DNA of 64,000 nt. Origin: Atrina japonica (taxonomy: Eukaryota; Mollusca; Bivalvia; Pterioida; Pinnidae). Made by a program: the position numbers and the translations under genes. The notes below the pieces were generated by a model. The model was given only the letters and a program-made list of their open reading frames with translations, searched no databases and was not told where the DNA came from. Where the stretch lies: NCBI GenBank assembly GCA_030159075.1, contig BROG01000244.1, positions 62,001 through 126,000 of the forward strand, given 5' to 3'. This document shows, piece by piece, positions 33,101-50,017 of this stretch. Every line of letters starts with the position of its first letter. Positions within the stretch are counted from its first letter, which is position 1.

Positions 33101-33954
33101 TAATAAATCCATGAAGTTACCATATAATATATTGTAAATAAAAAACCCAGAAAATTCAAGTGCAGTAGATAGAATACTTCACATAATAATTTGTATTATG
33201 AAACATTATATGTTCTTGTGCATACATGAGATAATAGACAAAATGGAACATGTAGCATGACTCTATGAGACACTGGTGTGATGTTGGGTGCGGCCCGACA
33301 TGATGCAACTTAATTATTCATCCGCGTTACCATGGTGCTATCTGAAATTCCTGGGGAGAACACTGATTTCCTTAGGTCATTATGTCACTTTAGTAATAGA
33401 CACCTAACACTGGTATTTCTCTCACTTGTAAGTATTTTTGTCAGAAGATAAATGTGTTGTTAATCATATACTTATCATCATTTTAGACCAAACAAAAAGA
33501 GAGAGTTTAAAAATAAGAAATTTGGATTTGGTGGACAAAAGAAAAGGTCAAAACAGAACACTAAAGCTAGTGCATCCAACATGGATGGCTTTGACCCAAA
33601 AATAAATCAGAGTCGACCTGGAAAAGCAAAAATGGTAAGTCTTATACATTTCTGAAATGGATCTTTTTTCAATGACAAAGTATTTTGGTGAGTTTAATTT
33701 TTGGTGTTTTTATGAAAATGTTTATAAATACAACAACATTAAAAATGAATTCACATTTTATTCAAATTAATTGTCCCTGTTTTCTTTTTCATGTTTTATT
33801 TTAGCAAAAATGTGTGAGACTTCAATTGAAATGTCACATTACAAGTCCTTTACTAACAAATGTAATCATGTTTACTTTTCAGTTAAGAAATAAAAATAAG
33901 AATAAAAGACCAGGAAAATCCAAGAGACAGAAAGTAAAAAGTAAGAAGAGGTGA
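20847..33954 (+). CDS. EBP2: EBP2 (EBNA1 binding protein 2 homologue), 60S ribosome biogenesis factor
   Basis: Eight coding exons: 20847-20927, 22666-22749, 23166-23317, 24204-24327, 29806-29895, 30186-30349, 33487-33634 and 33883-33954, all GT-AG with matching phases, giving 304 residues (human 306). Conserved family features are the acidic N-terminus (SDSDDLSLDSDEE), LQEAFAAGKLKSGLNV, the aromatic/charged FYRQAQASVL block (106-115), TKRPEDYYAQMAKSD (127-141), the basic helix RSEKAKKLRELRKYGKKVQQ, KFGFGGQKKR (242-251) and a Lys/Arg-rich tail with KRPGK. Known role: nucleolar protein needed for 27S pre-rRNA processing and 60S assembly, partner of BRX1/RRS1 in yeast. The start could also be the ATG at 20874, which gives an N-terminus closer to the vertebrate length. 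Intron 4 (24328-29805) is enlarged by a 4.1-kb minisatellite and has a weak donor, GTATTA. Confidence 0.96.
20928..22665. other. EBP2 intron 1
   Basis: AT-rich. A 48-bp direct duplication is present at about 21255-21340 (both copies contain CATAATACACTTAAAATAAG). No nested gene was recognised. Confidence 0.6.
23425..23770. repeat. Dispersed bivalve-type repeat in EBP2 intron 3
   Basis: Begins TTGTCTCACCTGCAAAGCAG, followed by AACGAGACATAGGGATCACT and a CGTCG-containing block. It shows two internal subunits sharing TTTGGGTACTG and TTTCTGGAAA about 90 bp apart. The 'gtctcacctg...gagacatagggat' start is a hallmark of a dispersed repeat common in molluscs. Non-coding. Confidence 0.6.
24061..24145. 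repeat. (GT)n/(TA)n microsatellite
   Basis: GTGTGTGTGTGTATATATAT, then GTGTGTGT and a run of about 40 bp of TA, ending 60 bp before the exon-4 acceptor at 24203. Length change here could move the branch point relative to the acceptor. Confidence 0.95.
24350..25165 (-). repeat. Dispersed repeat in EBP2 intron 4
   Basis: A repeat-like block with two internal subunits sharing TTCCTTATGATGTCCTGAC and CTTCAAACTTG about 150 bp apart. The right end, read in reverse, begins AACAAGAGGCGCGTGGGCTT, matching the start motif of the common bivalve dispersed family. No reading frame is conserved. Confidence 0.55.
25385..29527. repeat. 4.1-kb minisatellite, 37-bp unit, in EBP2 intron 4
   Basis: Roughly 110 copies of a 37-bp unit made of TACATCAAGTACAGTTTGTT then ACTTGGTACTGTATACC. 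Variants include TACTATATACC for TACTGTATACC, GTCTG for GTTTG, and AAGTAGAAATTG. The left half is regular; from about 27000 onward units are repeatedly truncated and joined at short GTAC/TACTTG homologies. A distinctive block (ATTACGTAATAC...TTGCCACTTGGTACCCTATT) occurs at 26821 and again at 28040, a 1219-bp segmental duplication. The plus strand contains no TAA, TAG or TGA in the unit, so all three frames remain open for hundreds of codons; these are not genes. The array is intronic to EBP2. Confidence 0.98.
29528..29805. other. 3' end of EBP2 intron 4
   Basis: Unique AT-rich sequence between the array and the TCTAG acceptor of exon 5. Confidence 0.6.
31060..31960. repeat. Minisatellite, about 18-bp unit with higher-order periods, in EBP2 intron 6
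   Basis: Units such as TGTTGTAAGTTGTGACAC and TGTTGTAAGTTGGTACAC. Two higher-order periods are visible: blocks starting GTTATAAGCTGTAACACC at 31169 and 31370 (201 bp apart), and blocks starting GTTATAAGTTGGTACACTG at 31555, 31652 and 31749 (97 bp apart). GTAAGT, an ideal splice-donor core, is in most units on the sense strand of EBP2. Confidence 0.95.
31982..33365. mobile_element. Terminal-inverted-repeat element, 1.38 kb, in EBP2 intron 6
   Basis: Perfect 15-bp terminal inverted repeat CAGTGTTCTCCCCAG at both ends, followed inside by a second shared block (left GTACCATGGTGCTA, right, in reverse, ATAGCACCATGGTA, inverted relative to each other). CAGTGTT-type ends suggest the hAT superfamily, but I cannot find a matching 8-bp target duplication (left flank GTCATTTT, right flank ATTTCCTT). 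No transposase frame is present. Confidence 0.7.
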
Positions 33955-35700
33955 ACAAAGTATTGACAGTTGTTACAGGATTATTTAATGGATCGGTGAT
34001 GATTTAAAATGCTAACATATGCAGATCTTCCATACTTCATCATTTGTGACTGGGTAGCATTTGCGTTACTAATCTTGTTCGCTGTTCTTGCAGCATTAAT
34101 ACCTGCATGCAACACTGTCACATGAAGTGAAACTGATTGGTGTTTGGAGGAAAAATGACATATGATCAATTGCTTGAGGGATTTTCTCATACCATTAACA
34201 TAATATTTTCACTGAGGGTTAATTTTACCTCTCTATTTTTGTTATATTAAAATTTTAGTGCGGTCATAGATCACAGGCTATTGTTGTGGTCATTTCTGTC
34301 CTACTTGTTTACTACAGTCATAGATCACAGACTATTGTTGTGGTAATTTCTGTCCTACTTGTTTACTACAGTCATAGATCACAGACTATTGTTGTGGTCA
34401 TTTCTGTCCTACTTGTTTACAATTTGACATTAATCCTGATATAACACAGTTAAAACTGTGTACTGGACATTAGTATTTGATCATTTTACTAACCTGTATC
34501 CTTGAGTGTACGTTTATATCAATCTGTTATGAGTACAAGACATGAATTTTAATGGACAATATGTTGATTTTAGAATATATAAAAGAAACACTCTTTATTC
34601 ATGTAAATTAATTGAATTGATATTATCATGATGTTAGAATACATGTATATAAAAACATTCATTATTCATTTCATGCTCATGTGATAAACTTACAAATTAA
34701 AGTTCGGGCAGTATGAATGGTAACTTTTTTGTCCCTATAACCTTATCTGGTACAGGGGTTGTATGATTCTATATTATTAATCTTTATTTTATTGTAACTT
34801 GAATTGTTTCTGCCAAATACTTGCTTTTTAAAAAAAAAAGTCATCCTCAGAACAAACTCATAAAGTCAAATTTTGAAGAAAATAATCATAAAAGTTACAT
34901 CTCATACTGCTTAGTTGAAACTGATTATTTTATTTGATGTTTATTGAGTATACCTACAGTGAAATCTGTTTAAAGCAGACACCTTTATGACCAAATATGT
35001 CCAATCTCGACAAGTATAGTCTGTTTTGATTTCCATTGAAACTGGGGTTTTGTTAAATTTCTTAAATTACACTTAATCATCAAATTTGAATTTTACAGCA
35101 ATGTTTTTAAATTTACCATACATAACTGAATTGTGAATATGGAAATTTTTGGTTTGCTAACAAATTTTTTACCCATTTACTGCAATGCAAAATTTTGTAA
35201 CAGTTTGTATGGGCAAATGTAAAGTTGATAAAATAGCACCCATAATTCTTTCTGATTTATGCATTAGTAGGTCGTATGCAAATCAGAAACTCTGGGATAT
35301 ATGACAGTGTAGACTGACATGGGATTGTATCATAATTAAATTATTTTTTATTAACTGAAAAAAATCAGAATTATAAAGTCTGCATCATGTTTAATATAGT
35401 GGACAAAACTATGTAGCTGAAAAAAATTATCTTATTAGTAGTATTCTTGGCGCGCTGGATGTAAAACAACATAAAAACAAACAAAAAATGTTAACTTGAA
35501 ACTCATGTTGGCTTGCAATTGTGAGATGATCCCTTATTGACCAGTCTGCATGAATTAAGTGTGTGACAAATTAGGCCTATTCATGCATACATGTAGAAAA
35601 TGTGAATTGAATCATGTGCATTTTTTTAAAATATGTGTTTATCCTATATATATAAAGTTAATTGCATCCTTTAGATATTATGACAAAATTATATTGAATC
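33955..35700. other. EBP2 3' flank
   Basis: After the EBP2 stop. Contains three copies of a ~54-bp direct repeat at 34258-34421 (each with CATAGATCACAGACTATTGT). A fragment GGCGCGCTGGATGTAAAACA followed by ACAA-rich sequence (35449-35490) resembles a SINE 3' tail. No clear polyadenylation signal of AATAAA type within the first 250 bp; ATTAAA occurs near 34245. Confidence 0.5.
34258..34421. repeat. Three-copy direct repeat, about 54 bp
   Basis: Copies start with GTCATAGATCACAG(A/G)CTAT and continue GTTGTGGTCATTTCTGTCCT. Copies 2 and 3 are almost identical. Confidence 0.9.
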
Positions 35701-35714
35701 AAGGGATCTATATA

Positions 35715-36509
35715 CAGTGAATCCTCTTTACAACGACCATGTTTGTTCCCACATAGGATTGACGTTATATCGAATTTGTCACTGTAACGAAATTGATGTG
35801 GTGGGCATTTTATAGTTAGCCTCTTAGGTATCTTTTAATACATGTAAATAAATAAAACAGAAAGTCATAACAGTTCTTATTATGTTATTTTATACTATAT
35901 CTCATGCTTTTAATTGTCATATTTATGCAAAATAATCTTGTGAACATCGATGCACAATTATTTTTTCGGTTACATATAGTAAATCGGTGATGTCGTAAAA
36001 TGCACGGATCATGTACAAAATACCTGAAAGTACCCGATTCCAAGTTAGATTCTTTATTGCTTAAATAAAAAGTGCAAATAAAAAGTGCAGAGATTGTTGA
36101 TGCAATGTAATTAAAAATGCCTTTCTTACTGTGCTGTCGCAAAAATTGAAGTAATTTAAAGATACGCCATTGGAACCACATCAGCACGGACATGTAGCCT
36201 AATCAGTGCAGATCAGGGAACAATTGACGGTGTAATTGGTTTATTGACACAATTATTTTTACCTGTGATCTCAACCGTGAAGAAAATCAATAGCTGAATC
36301 AGCAGGTGGTTTCTATGTCAGGTCGTTGTAAAGAGTTTATTTACATTGAGTTTTGCACATTTGTTCCCGGAATGTAATGTCGGAGTCGGATAGCGAATAT
36401 TCTGTTGTAATGAGTACTTTTTATATACATGTACATTTGTTCCCGAGCGATTCTTGTTGGATACCGAATATTCTGTTATAATGAATGAAATTGTAAAGCG
36501 GGTTCACTG
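35715..36509. mobile_element. pogo/Tc1-like MITE, 795 bp
   Basis: Ends CAGTGAATCCTCTTTACAA (left) and CAGTGAACCCGCTTTACAA (right, in reverse), each directly flanked by TA, the duplication left by Tc1/mariner/pogo transposons. The interior has internally repeated motifs (TTTGTTCCC three times; GAATATTCTGTTNTAATGA twice near the right end). No transposase frame, so non-autonomous. Confidence 0.82.
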
Positions 36510-36529
36510 TATTTTCATACATGATGGGT

Positions 36530-37785
36530 ATTGCATATAAGTAGCAGGCACACTGACACTTTTTAGGAAACATGTGGTTTGAAAATTGTTTATATTTACG
36601 GTATTATGGTTGTTCAATGTATTGGATTTACATCCATGTAATTTTTCTTGATATTTGAAAGAAATCTAACATTATATAGTAATTGGAAAATTTTTCCCCT
36701 GAATTCTTTGATGCAATTAAAATTTATTTTTAGTTATGTACCCTATAACCTTTAAAATAACAATGATAAGCATTCTAAATATAGATATATAACTTATGTA
36801 GTTTTTGCAAAAAATGACTAAACCCCAGTTTCAATGAAGAAAAAACAGACTATACCTCAATCTACTAAAGATTACTAGTAGTAAAGTTTTTATCACCATC
36901 ATAGAAAGTTATAAAGTACATTCAGCGTACAGCCATTGTAACTTTGGCTAAAATTTGCCACCATTGTTATACCAGTCTTTACCAATGGCAAACTTTTCTG
37001 CAGATAGTCTAGAGCTTTGTTGAGTGATGGAAACCTTTATGACATCATTCAAAATGGCGGAAATGGCTTACACAATGAATTTTTGCAGTGGGACCAATTA
37101 AAATATTTGGAATTGACGGAGTTCAGATTGCAAAAGTTATCTGGTTGAACAGAAAAACATAGATGATACTACCATTCTGTAAAAGTCAAAGTGAAAAATG
37201 AGATACAATGAGAATAAATTCAATTTTATTTACAAAGCAGTTATATCATTTGGTATTTGTATATTACAAACACTTTGTCTTTTATTTTTTAATGACCATA
37301 TACAATGTATAAACATTAAATGGTCTTAGGCTTGGGTTGAGTTTACAAGTAATGATTGGAATTTAGGGAGTCCAATTAAGTAATTATGAGGTTGAAAAGG
37401 GACAAATTCTATGTTCAGAATTCAGAATGGAAAAGTTTCCAAATACAAGATATAAATGTTTAAGTTATAGTCAAATATGTGAGGACCAAACTATTTGATC
37501 GGATTAGAGAGAATATCAGAATACTGAAGATATTGAGTAGACAGATAAATAATTGCATTCAAAGGGAAAATGTATGTGCCAACCACATTTAAAAGTGTTC
37601 ATTTGACATTTTGCTCCATCAGATTAGTTTCCAATTCCAAACATATTTATAGTAAACCGTTGGTAACAAATTTTGCCATTGGTAAATAGGTAATGGTATC
37701 GGGGATCAACACAGGATGAAAATCAAGAAAGGTTGAGATGTTTTCAATGGAAACTGTGAGTCTTTGATGTATCTCAAATTGATAT
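36530..37785. other. Intergenic AT-rich sequence
   Basis: Non-coding. A block around 36820-36862 is the inverted copy of one at 35018-35055 (shared AGTATAGTCTGTTTT and CATTGAAACTGGGGTTT), bracketing the pogo-like MITE. Confidence 0.5.
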
Positions 37786-38690
37786 ACAGCATTATAAAGA
37801 CACAGCATCATGATTTACATTTGATATACAACATTATAAAGACATGGAATCATGATTTATGATTGATATACAGCATTGTGAAGACAGCATCATGATTGAC
37901 ATTTGATATACAGCATTATAAAGACATGGAATCATGATTTATGATTGATATACAGCAATATAAAGACATGAAATTATGATTTACAATTGATATACAGCAT
38001 TATAAAGACATGGAATCATGATTTATGATTGACATACAGCATTGAGAAGACATGAAATCATGATAAACGATTGATATACAGCATTTTAAAGACATGGAAT
38101 CATGATCTACATTTGGTATACAGCATTATAAAGATGGCACCATGATTTACATTTGATATACAGCATTATAAAGACATGGAATCATGATTTATGATTGATA
38201 TACAGCATTGTAAAGACAGCATCATGATTGACATTTGATATACAGCATTATAAAGACATGGAATCATGATTTATGATTGATATACAGCATTATAAGGACA
38301 TGAAATTATGATTTACAATTGATATACAGCATTATGAAGACATGGAATCGTGATTTATGATTGACATACGACATGGAATCATGATTTATGATTGATATAC
38401 AGCATTGTGAAGACATACCATCATGATTGACATTTGATATACAGCATTATAAAACATGGAATTATGATTGATATACAGCATTATAAGGACATGAAATTAT
38501 GATTTACAATTGATATACAGCATTTTAAAGACATGGAATCATGATTTATGATTGATATACAGCAATGAGAAGAAATGAAATCATGATTTACGATTGATAT
38601 ACAGCATTTTAAAGACATGGAATCATGATTTATGATTGATACACAGCATTTTAAAGACATGGAATCATGATTAACTACTGATTAACAAGT
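37775..38690. repeat. Minisatellite, 42-bp unit
   Basis: About 21 copies of a 42-bp unit containing GATATACAGCATTATAAAGA and CATGGAATCATGATTTATGA. Variants with GACATTTGATATACAG or CATGATTGACATTTG are interleaved, and two longer blocks recur. The unit carries the palindrome ATCATGAT. Confidence 0.95.
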
Positions 38691-38699
38691 ATTTAAAAT

Positions 38700-39262
38700 G
38701 AATTGTCTGTCCGTTAACTTTTCTCATTTTCAACTTTTTCTCCAAAACTGTCAAAGGGATTTTGATGAAACTTTATTGGAAGCAAGTACTCAAAGTCCTC
38801 TCACAAAAAAATTAATTTCAGCAAAATTCTTTCAGGAAAGCTTTTATCTACCAAACCACATGCAAAACATAAATAAAATGCATCATGATTAATAATAGGG
38901 GAGAAAATCATACAAAAACGTGTCAAAAATTTATTTTCCGGTTTCAACAAAATCAACAAACTTGAATCATACATCTATGTAGATCACTCAGAATCACTTT
39001 GTTTTTCAATTCATGCAGCAGTTCGGGAGGAGAAGATCTTTAAAGAGGGTACCCCTGGTGCCTCTTTTGCCCCACCCTGGGCTATTTGGGCTGAAATGAA
39101 CAAACTTGGTAGAGGACCTTCAGTACTTGCTTCCTATAAAGTTTCATCAAAATCCCTCTAGAAGTTTTGGAGAAGTCGAAAATGTGAAAAGTTTACGGAC
39201 AGACAGACAAAAGGCGATCAGAAAAGCTCACTTGAACTTTCGGTTCAGGTGAACTAAAAAGC
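38700..39262. repeat. Dispersed bivalve-type repeat
   Basis: Recognised by its end GGACAGACAGACAAAAGGCG followed by AAAGCTCACTTGAACTTTCG and GGTGAACT. Its interior (GAATCATACATCTATGTAGA, GCAGCAGTTCGGGAGGAGAA, TTTAAAGAGGGTACC) is shared with the repeat at 46049-46985. Non-coding. Confidence 0.7.
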
Positions 39263-39334
39263 ATTGAAACTGAACTTTGTATAGTTTGGCAGAGAAAATC
39301 GAAGGACAACCTTAGAAATTACCTCAGTCATCCT

Positions 39335-40335
39335 CACTTAATTGATGACCTTTGAAATGACCTTTACCTCGGTCATCTTCAGCTACATGATTACCTATGA
39401 AATTACCTTTTTTTCGGTCATCCTCACCTACATGATGATGTATGAAATTACCTTTAACTCAGTCACTCTCACCTACATGATGACCTTTACCTTTGTCATC
39501 TTCACATACATGACCTTTACTTCAAGTCGTCATTATTTACATGATGACCTTCACTTTTGTCATCTTCACATACATGATGACCTTTACTTGTTATCTTCAC
39601 CTACATGATGATCTTTACCTCAGTCATTTTCACCTACATAATGACCTTTACCTCAGTCACTCTCACCTATGGTACATGATGATCTTAACCTCAGTGATCT
39701 TCACCTACATGATAACTTTTACCTCAGTGATCTTCACCTACATGATGACTTTTACCTCAGTCATCTTCACCTACATGATGACCTTTACCTCAGTCATCTT
39801 CATATACATGATGATCTTTACTTCAAACATCTTCACCTACATGATGACCTTTACCTCAATGATCTTCACCTACATGATGACTTTTACCTCAATCATCTTC
39901 ACCTACATGATGACCTTTACCTCAATCATCTTCACTTACATGATGACCTTTACCTCAGTCATCTTCACCTACATGACCTTAACTCAGTCAACTTCACATA
40001 CATGATGACTTATACCTCAATCATCTTCACATACATGATGACCTTTACCTCAATGATCTTCACATACATGATGACCTTTACCTCAATGATCTTCACATAC
40101 ATGATGACCTTAACTCAGTCATCTTCACTTACATGATGACCTTTACCTCAGTCATCTTCACCTACATGACCTTAACTCAGTCAACTTCACATACATGATG
40201 ACTTATACCTCAATCATCTTCACATACATGATGACCTTTACCTGAATCATCTGCACATATATGATGACCTTTATCTCAGTCATCTTCATCTACATGATGA
40301 CCAATGAAATGATATTTACCTTAGTAACCTTCACC
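39335..40335. repeat. Minisatellite, 33-bp unit
   Basis: About 30 copies of a 33-bp unit (TACATGATGACCTTTACCTC then AGTCATCTTCACC). As 33 is a multiple of three, the plus strand reads as an 11-residue periodic frame (MMTFTSVIFTY) for up to 154 codons in more than one register. Units vary by AGTCAT/AATCAT/AATGAT. I treat the reading frames as artefacts; there is no splice context or promoter for them. Confidence 0.95.
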
Positions 40336-40384
40336 TTCATTTGAAAAATAGCTGCCAGGGAGGTTAGGATACTGTTTCATATAC

Positions 40385-40640
40385 AGATAAGTCCAACAGT
40401 ATTTTTTGTTTTTTGTTTCGAATTTTGAATAGTGTTTTATGCCACATCCAACAATTTCTTTGTAATATAGCAGCCGCCAGCTTTTAATAATGTAGGAGAG
40501 AACCTGGTTACAGTGTTTCCAGGAAGAGGCCACCAGCCTCCTGCAAGAAAAATAGCAAACTTCCTCACAATCCAGTGGTGCTCAAACCTGCACTGGCTAG
40601 AAGTGAGAGACTAACCACTAGGCCACAGAGGTTCCTCAGA
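40385..40640 (-). mobile_element. tRNA-derived SINE-like element
   Basis: Read on the minus strand, CTCTGTGGCCTAGTGGTTAG contains a pol III A-box (TGGCCTAGTGG) and AGGTTTGAGCACC a degenerate B-box about 35 bp later, followed by about 170 bp of unrelated body. Target duplications were not found. Less certain than the SINE at 61812. Confidence 0.5.
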
Positions 40641-40854
40641 CAATAAAAAACCCAAAAATAAAGCACTTTTCCAGGAGTTTCCATGGTGTTTTTGCAAGCA
40701 CTGTCAATGACTATGTTTAAGCTGTCAAGACCTTGTAAGTTAAAACAATGTAAAAAAAAATGCTGATGGCAAAGTTCCTCCACACTTCAATGGCGGTCCT
40801 CAAAATACTACTTAGAGTTGCACTACACATTTAGCAGTACAGCATCATATTCAA

Positions 40855-41045
40855 GCATTTTTCAAGGGCATTTTGGTTTTAAATCACTTTTCAAGGACTA
40901 AATCTATCAAGCACTTTTCAAGGGTATTTTTTTATTTAAATCACTTTTCAAGGACTAAATCTATCAAGCATTTTTCAAGGGTATTTTTGTTTTAAATCAC
41001 TTTTCAGGGACTAAATCTATCAAGCACTTTTCAAGGTCTGTGCAA
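40855..41045. repeat. Short tandem array, about 59-bp unit
   Basis: Just over three copies containing AAATCACTTTTCAAGGACTA, then AATCTATCAAGCA and TTTTTCAAGGG. Confidence 0.9.
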
Positions 41046-41795
41046 ACCCTGAGAACCATAAGGGTATAAACAACAGAATACTGTCTGTTTTCTCAATATT
41101 TAATAATGCTCTAAACAGTATAAATATATGTAAAACAAATATTCAGACAATCACATCTTATATGTAAAGCTCCATAAAATAGGGAAGTCTTATAAAAATA
41201 ATTACAACTATCTATAAATTCATAGGAATTAAGCAATGGTAAGTATAAATTATTTTCAAGATCATTAAAAACATATTATTGACAAACAGAAATTCATTTA
41301 TTATAAAAGCTGGTGAATCAATGTGAAAATAAGCAGTCGGACATAATTACAAACAACACACTGCATACCTCACATGTAACACTGTCTAATCTGATTTCTG
41401 ATGAGTATATTTCAGACACTAAGAGATATTGCCATAATATTTACACCCCATCCCCGATGCACTTACCTCACCCAAAATGAAAGCTTTTTTTCATGAGCTC
41501 ACTCGTACATTTATTGTTGGATGATAAACAAGCTTTTGTGACAATCAGTGCATTTTCCTCAAGCAATTCAGTGTATTGACTAGCACAATGTTAAACTAGT
41601 AAATTCAGTTAATATATCATCTTCCTTATCATTCTTCAGTATTCCTTCTTCTTAATTTTCTTACCATTAGCAGCCCTTACATTTAAAACTGGAGGGCAAT
41701 TTTAGAAGGTACCATATAATATTATTTACAACTTTACATAATTATTCAACATTAGTGTTGGACAAACGGTGAAAAAGGCTAAGTTCTAGTCATTA
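41046..41795. other. 3' flank of CFAP144
   Basis: Probable 3' UTR plus flank of the minus-strand gene. TTTATT (AATAAA on the coding strand) occurs at 41510-41515, about 280 bp beyond the stop, and is the best nearby polyadenylation candidate. Confidence 0.45.
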
Positions 41796-48921
<7,126 letters not shown>

Positions 48922-48940
48922 CTCTGATGAAAACACTAAA

Positions 48941-48972
48941 ACAGGAAGTGACGTTTTGTTGCTAAGGTTCAC
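48941..48972 (-). promoter_or_regulatory. Candidate CFAP144 promoter motifs (ETS/CRE and X-box half-site)
   Basis: Plus-strand ACAGGAAGTGACG (48941-48953) combines an ETS core with a CRE half-site, a composite known from TATA-less promoters. GTTGCTAAGG (48958-48967) contains GTTGCT, a perfect RFX X-box half-site, but the second half is poorly matched. All lie 20-50 bp upstream of the CFAP144 ATG. RFX factors drive ciliary genes, so the motif fits the gene's function. Motif matching only. Confidence 0.45.
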
Positions 48973-49555
48973 GATAACTTTAGAAAAATTAATTTTAATG
49001 AAAAATTATAATTTTTGTCCATATTTTATATCAAACTGGTGTCTTGAATATATGTAAGTAATCAAAATCACAAACAAATTATTAATGTTTGTGAAGCCTT
49101 CCCAGCATTCCGGAAGCGCATCCATATTGACTTGGGGCAAAACAACTTATTGTTTGGGTGAGAATGTGAAATATGTCTTATGAATGTAAACCGTTTTACT
49201 GAAATCTGTGGTACAAAATGATGAAATTTAATGTGTTTTTGAAATGTATGAAAACACGAACTTGCGGAATGAGTATTTTAATTGGCGTCAATAGAAATAT
49301 TGCAGCCCTTTGAAGTTGAATCATGACATGAAATGTTTTGATTTTGAATTCAGCTTTTCAACCATACATCTTTTATTTGAAATATAACATGCATTTATGT
49401 TCACATTACTCACATGATCTTTTTTCGTTTGAAGTACAAATGTTCTGTATAAATACAATAGGTAATCAAATCCTAAAATGACAAATTAACAAGCATATGT
49501 TCATTCAGGGCATATTGTATTACCACATTAGGGACATACTTATAGTATACTACCG

Positions 49556-49952
49556 GTACATAGACTCATAGTCATAGAATAACCGAAATGACACTCAACA
49601 CCGAAATGACAGGATATTTACTGAAATTAAGTTGAAATACACTTGTTTAATAAAGATTTTGTTATTTTCTAATACCGGAAATGTAATAAAGTTTTCAGAT
49701 AATACCCTGTTATTTTGGTTAATACTCTGTCATCAGTTTCGGTCATTTTTGTTAATGAGGTGTCAGAGGAAATTCAGCATTATCTTTTCTTCTCAAAAGT
49801 AACAATGTGCCCATATGCATATAAATATGGTCTTTTAAGCTCAAACTGATCATGGACAACATAGATATGTAAAAAATATTTACTAGTGTTATTTTGGTGT
49901 ATATAGCATCATTTCAGTGATTAGGTGTCAATTCGGTTATTCTATGTACCCT
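49556..49952. mobile_element. MITE-like element, about 397 bp
   Basis: Left end contains CATAGAATAACCGAAATGAC and right end, in reverse, CATAGAATAACCGAATTGAC; both ends begin GGTACATAG/GGTACATAG with a 14-bp internal duplication on the left. TATACTACC is found on both flanks (49547-49555 and 49953-49961), a possible 9-bp target duplication. No coding capacity. Confidence 0.65.
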
Positions 49953-50017
49953 TATACTACCCTATACTAGTATAGACTCATTTGGGCAGGGGCAAATACT
50001 GAAATGTACCAAAATGT

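Noticed and set aside
35449..35490. SINE tail (GGCGCGCTGGATGTAAAAC plus ACAA-rich)
   Set aside because: No tRNA-like head or duplications were found; could be a truncated copy, but too short to annotate as an element.
39342..40136. Open frames of 88-155 codons
   Set aside because: They arise from a 33-bp tandem repeat; overlapping registers are open at the same place, as expected for repeat artefacts.
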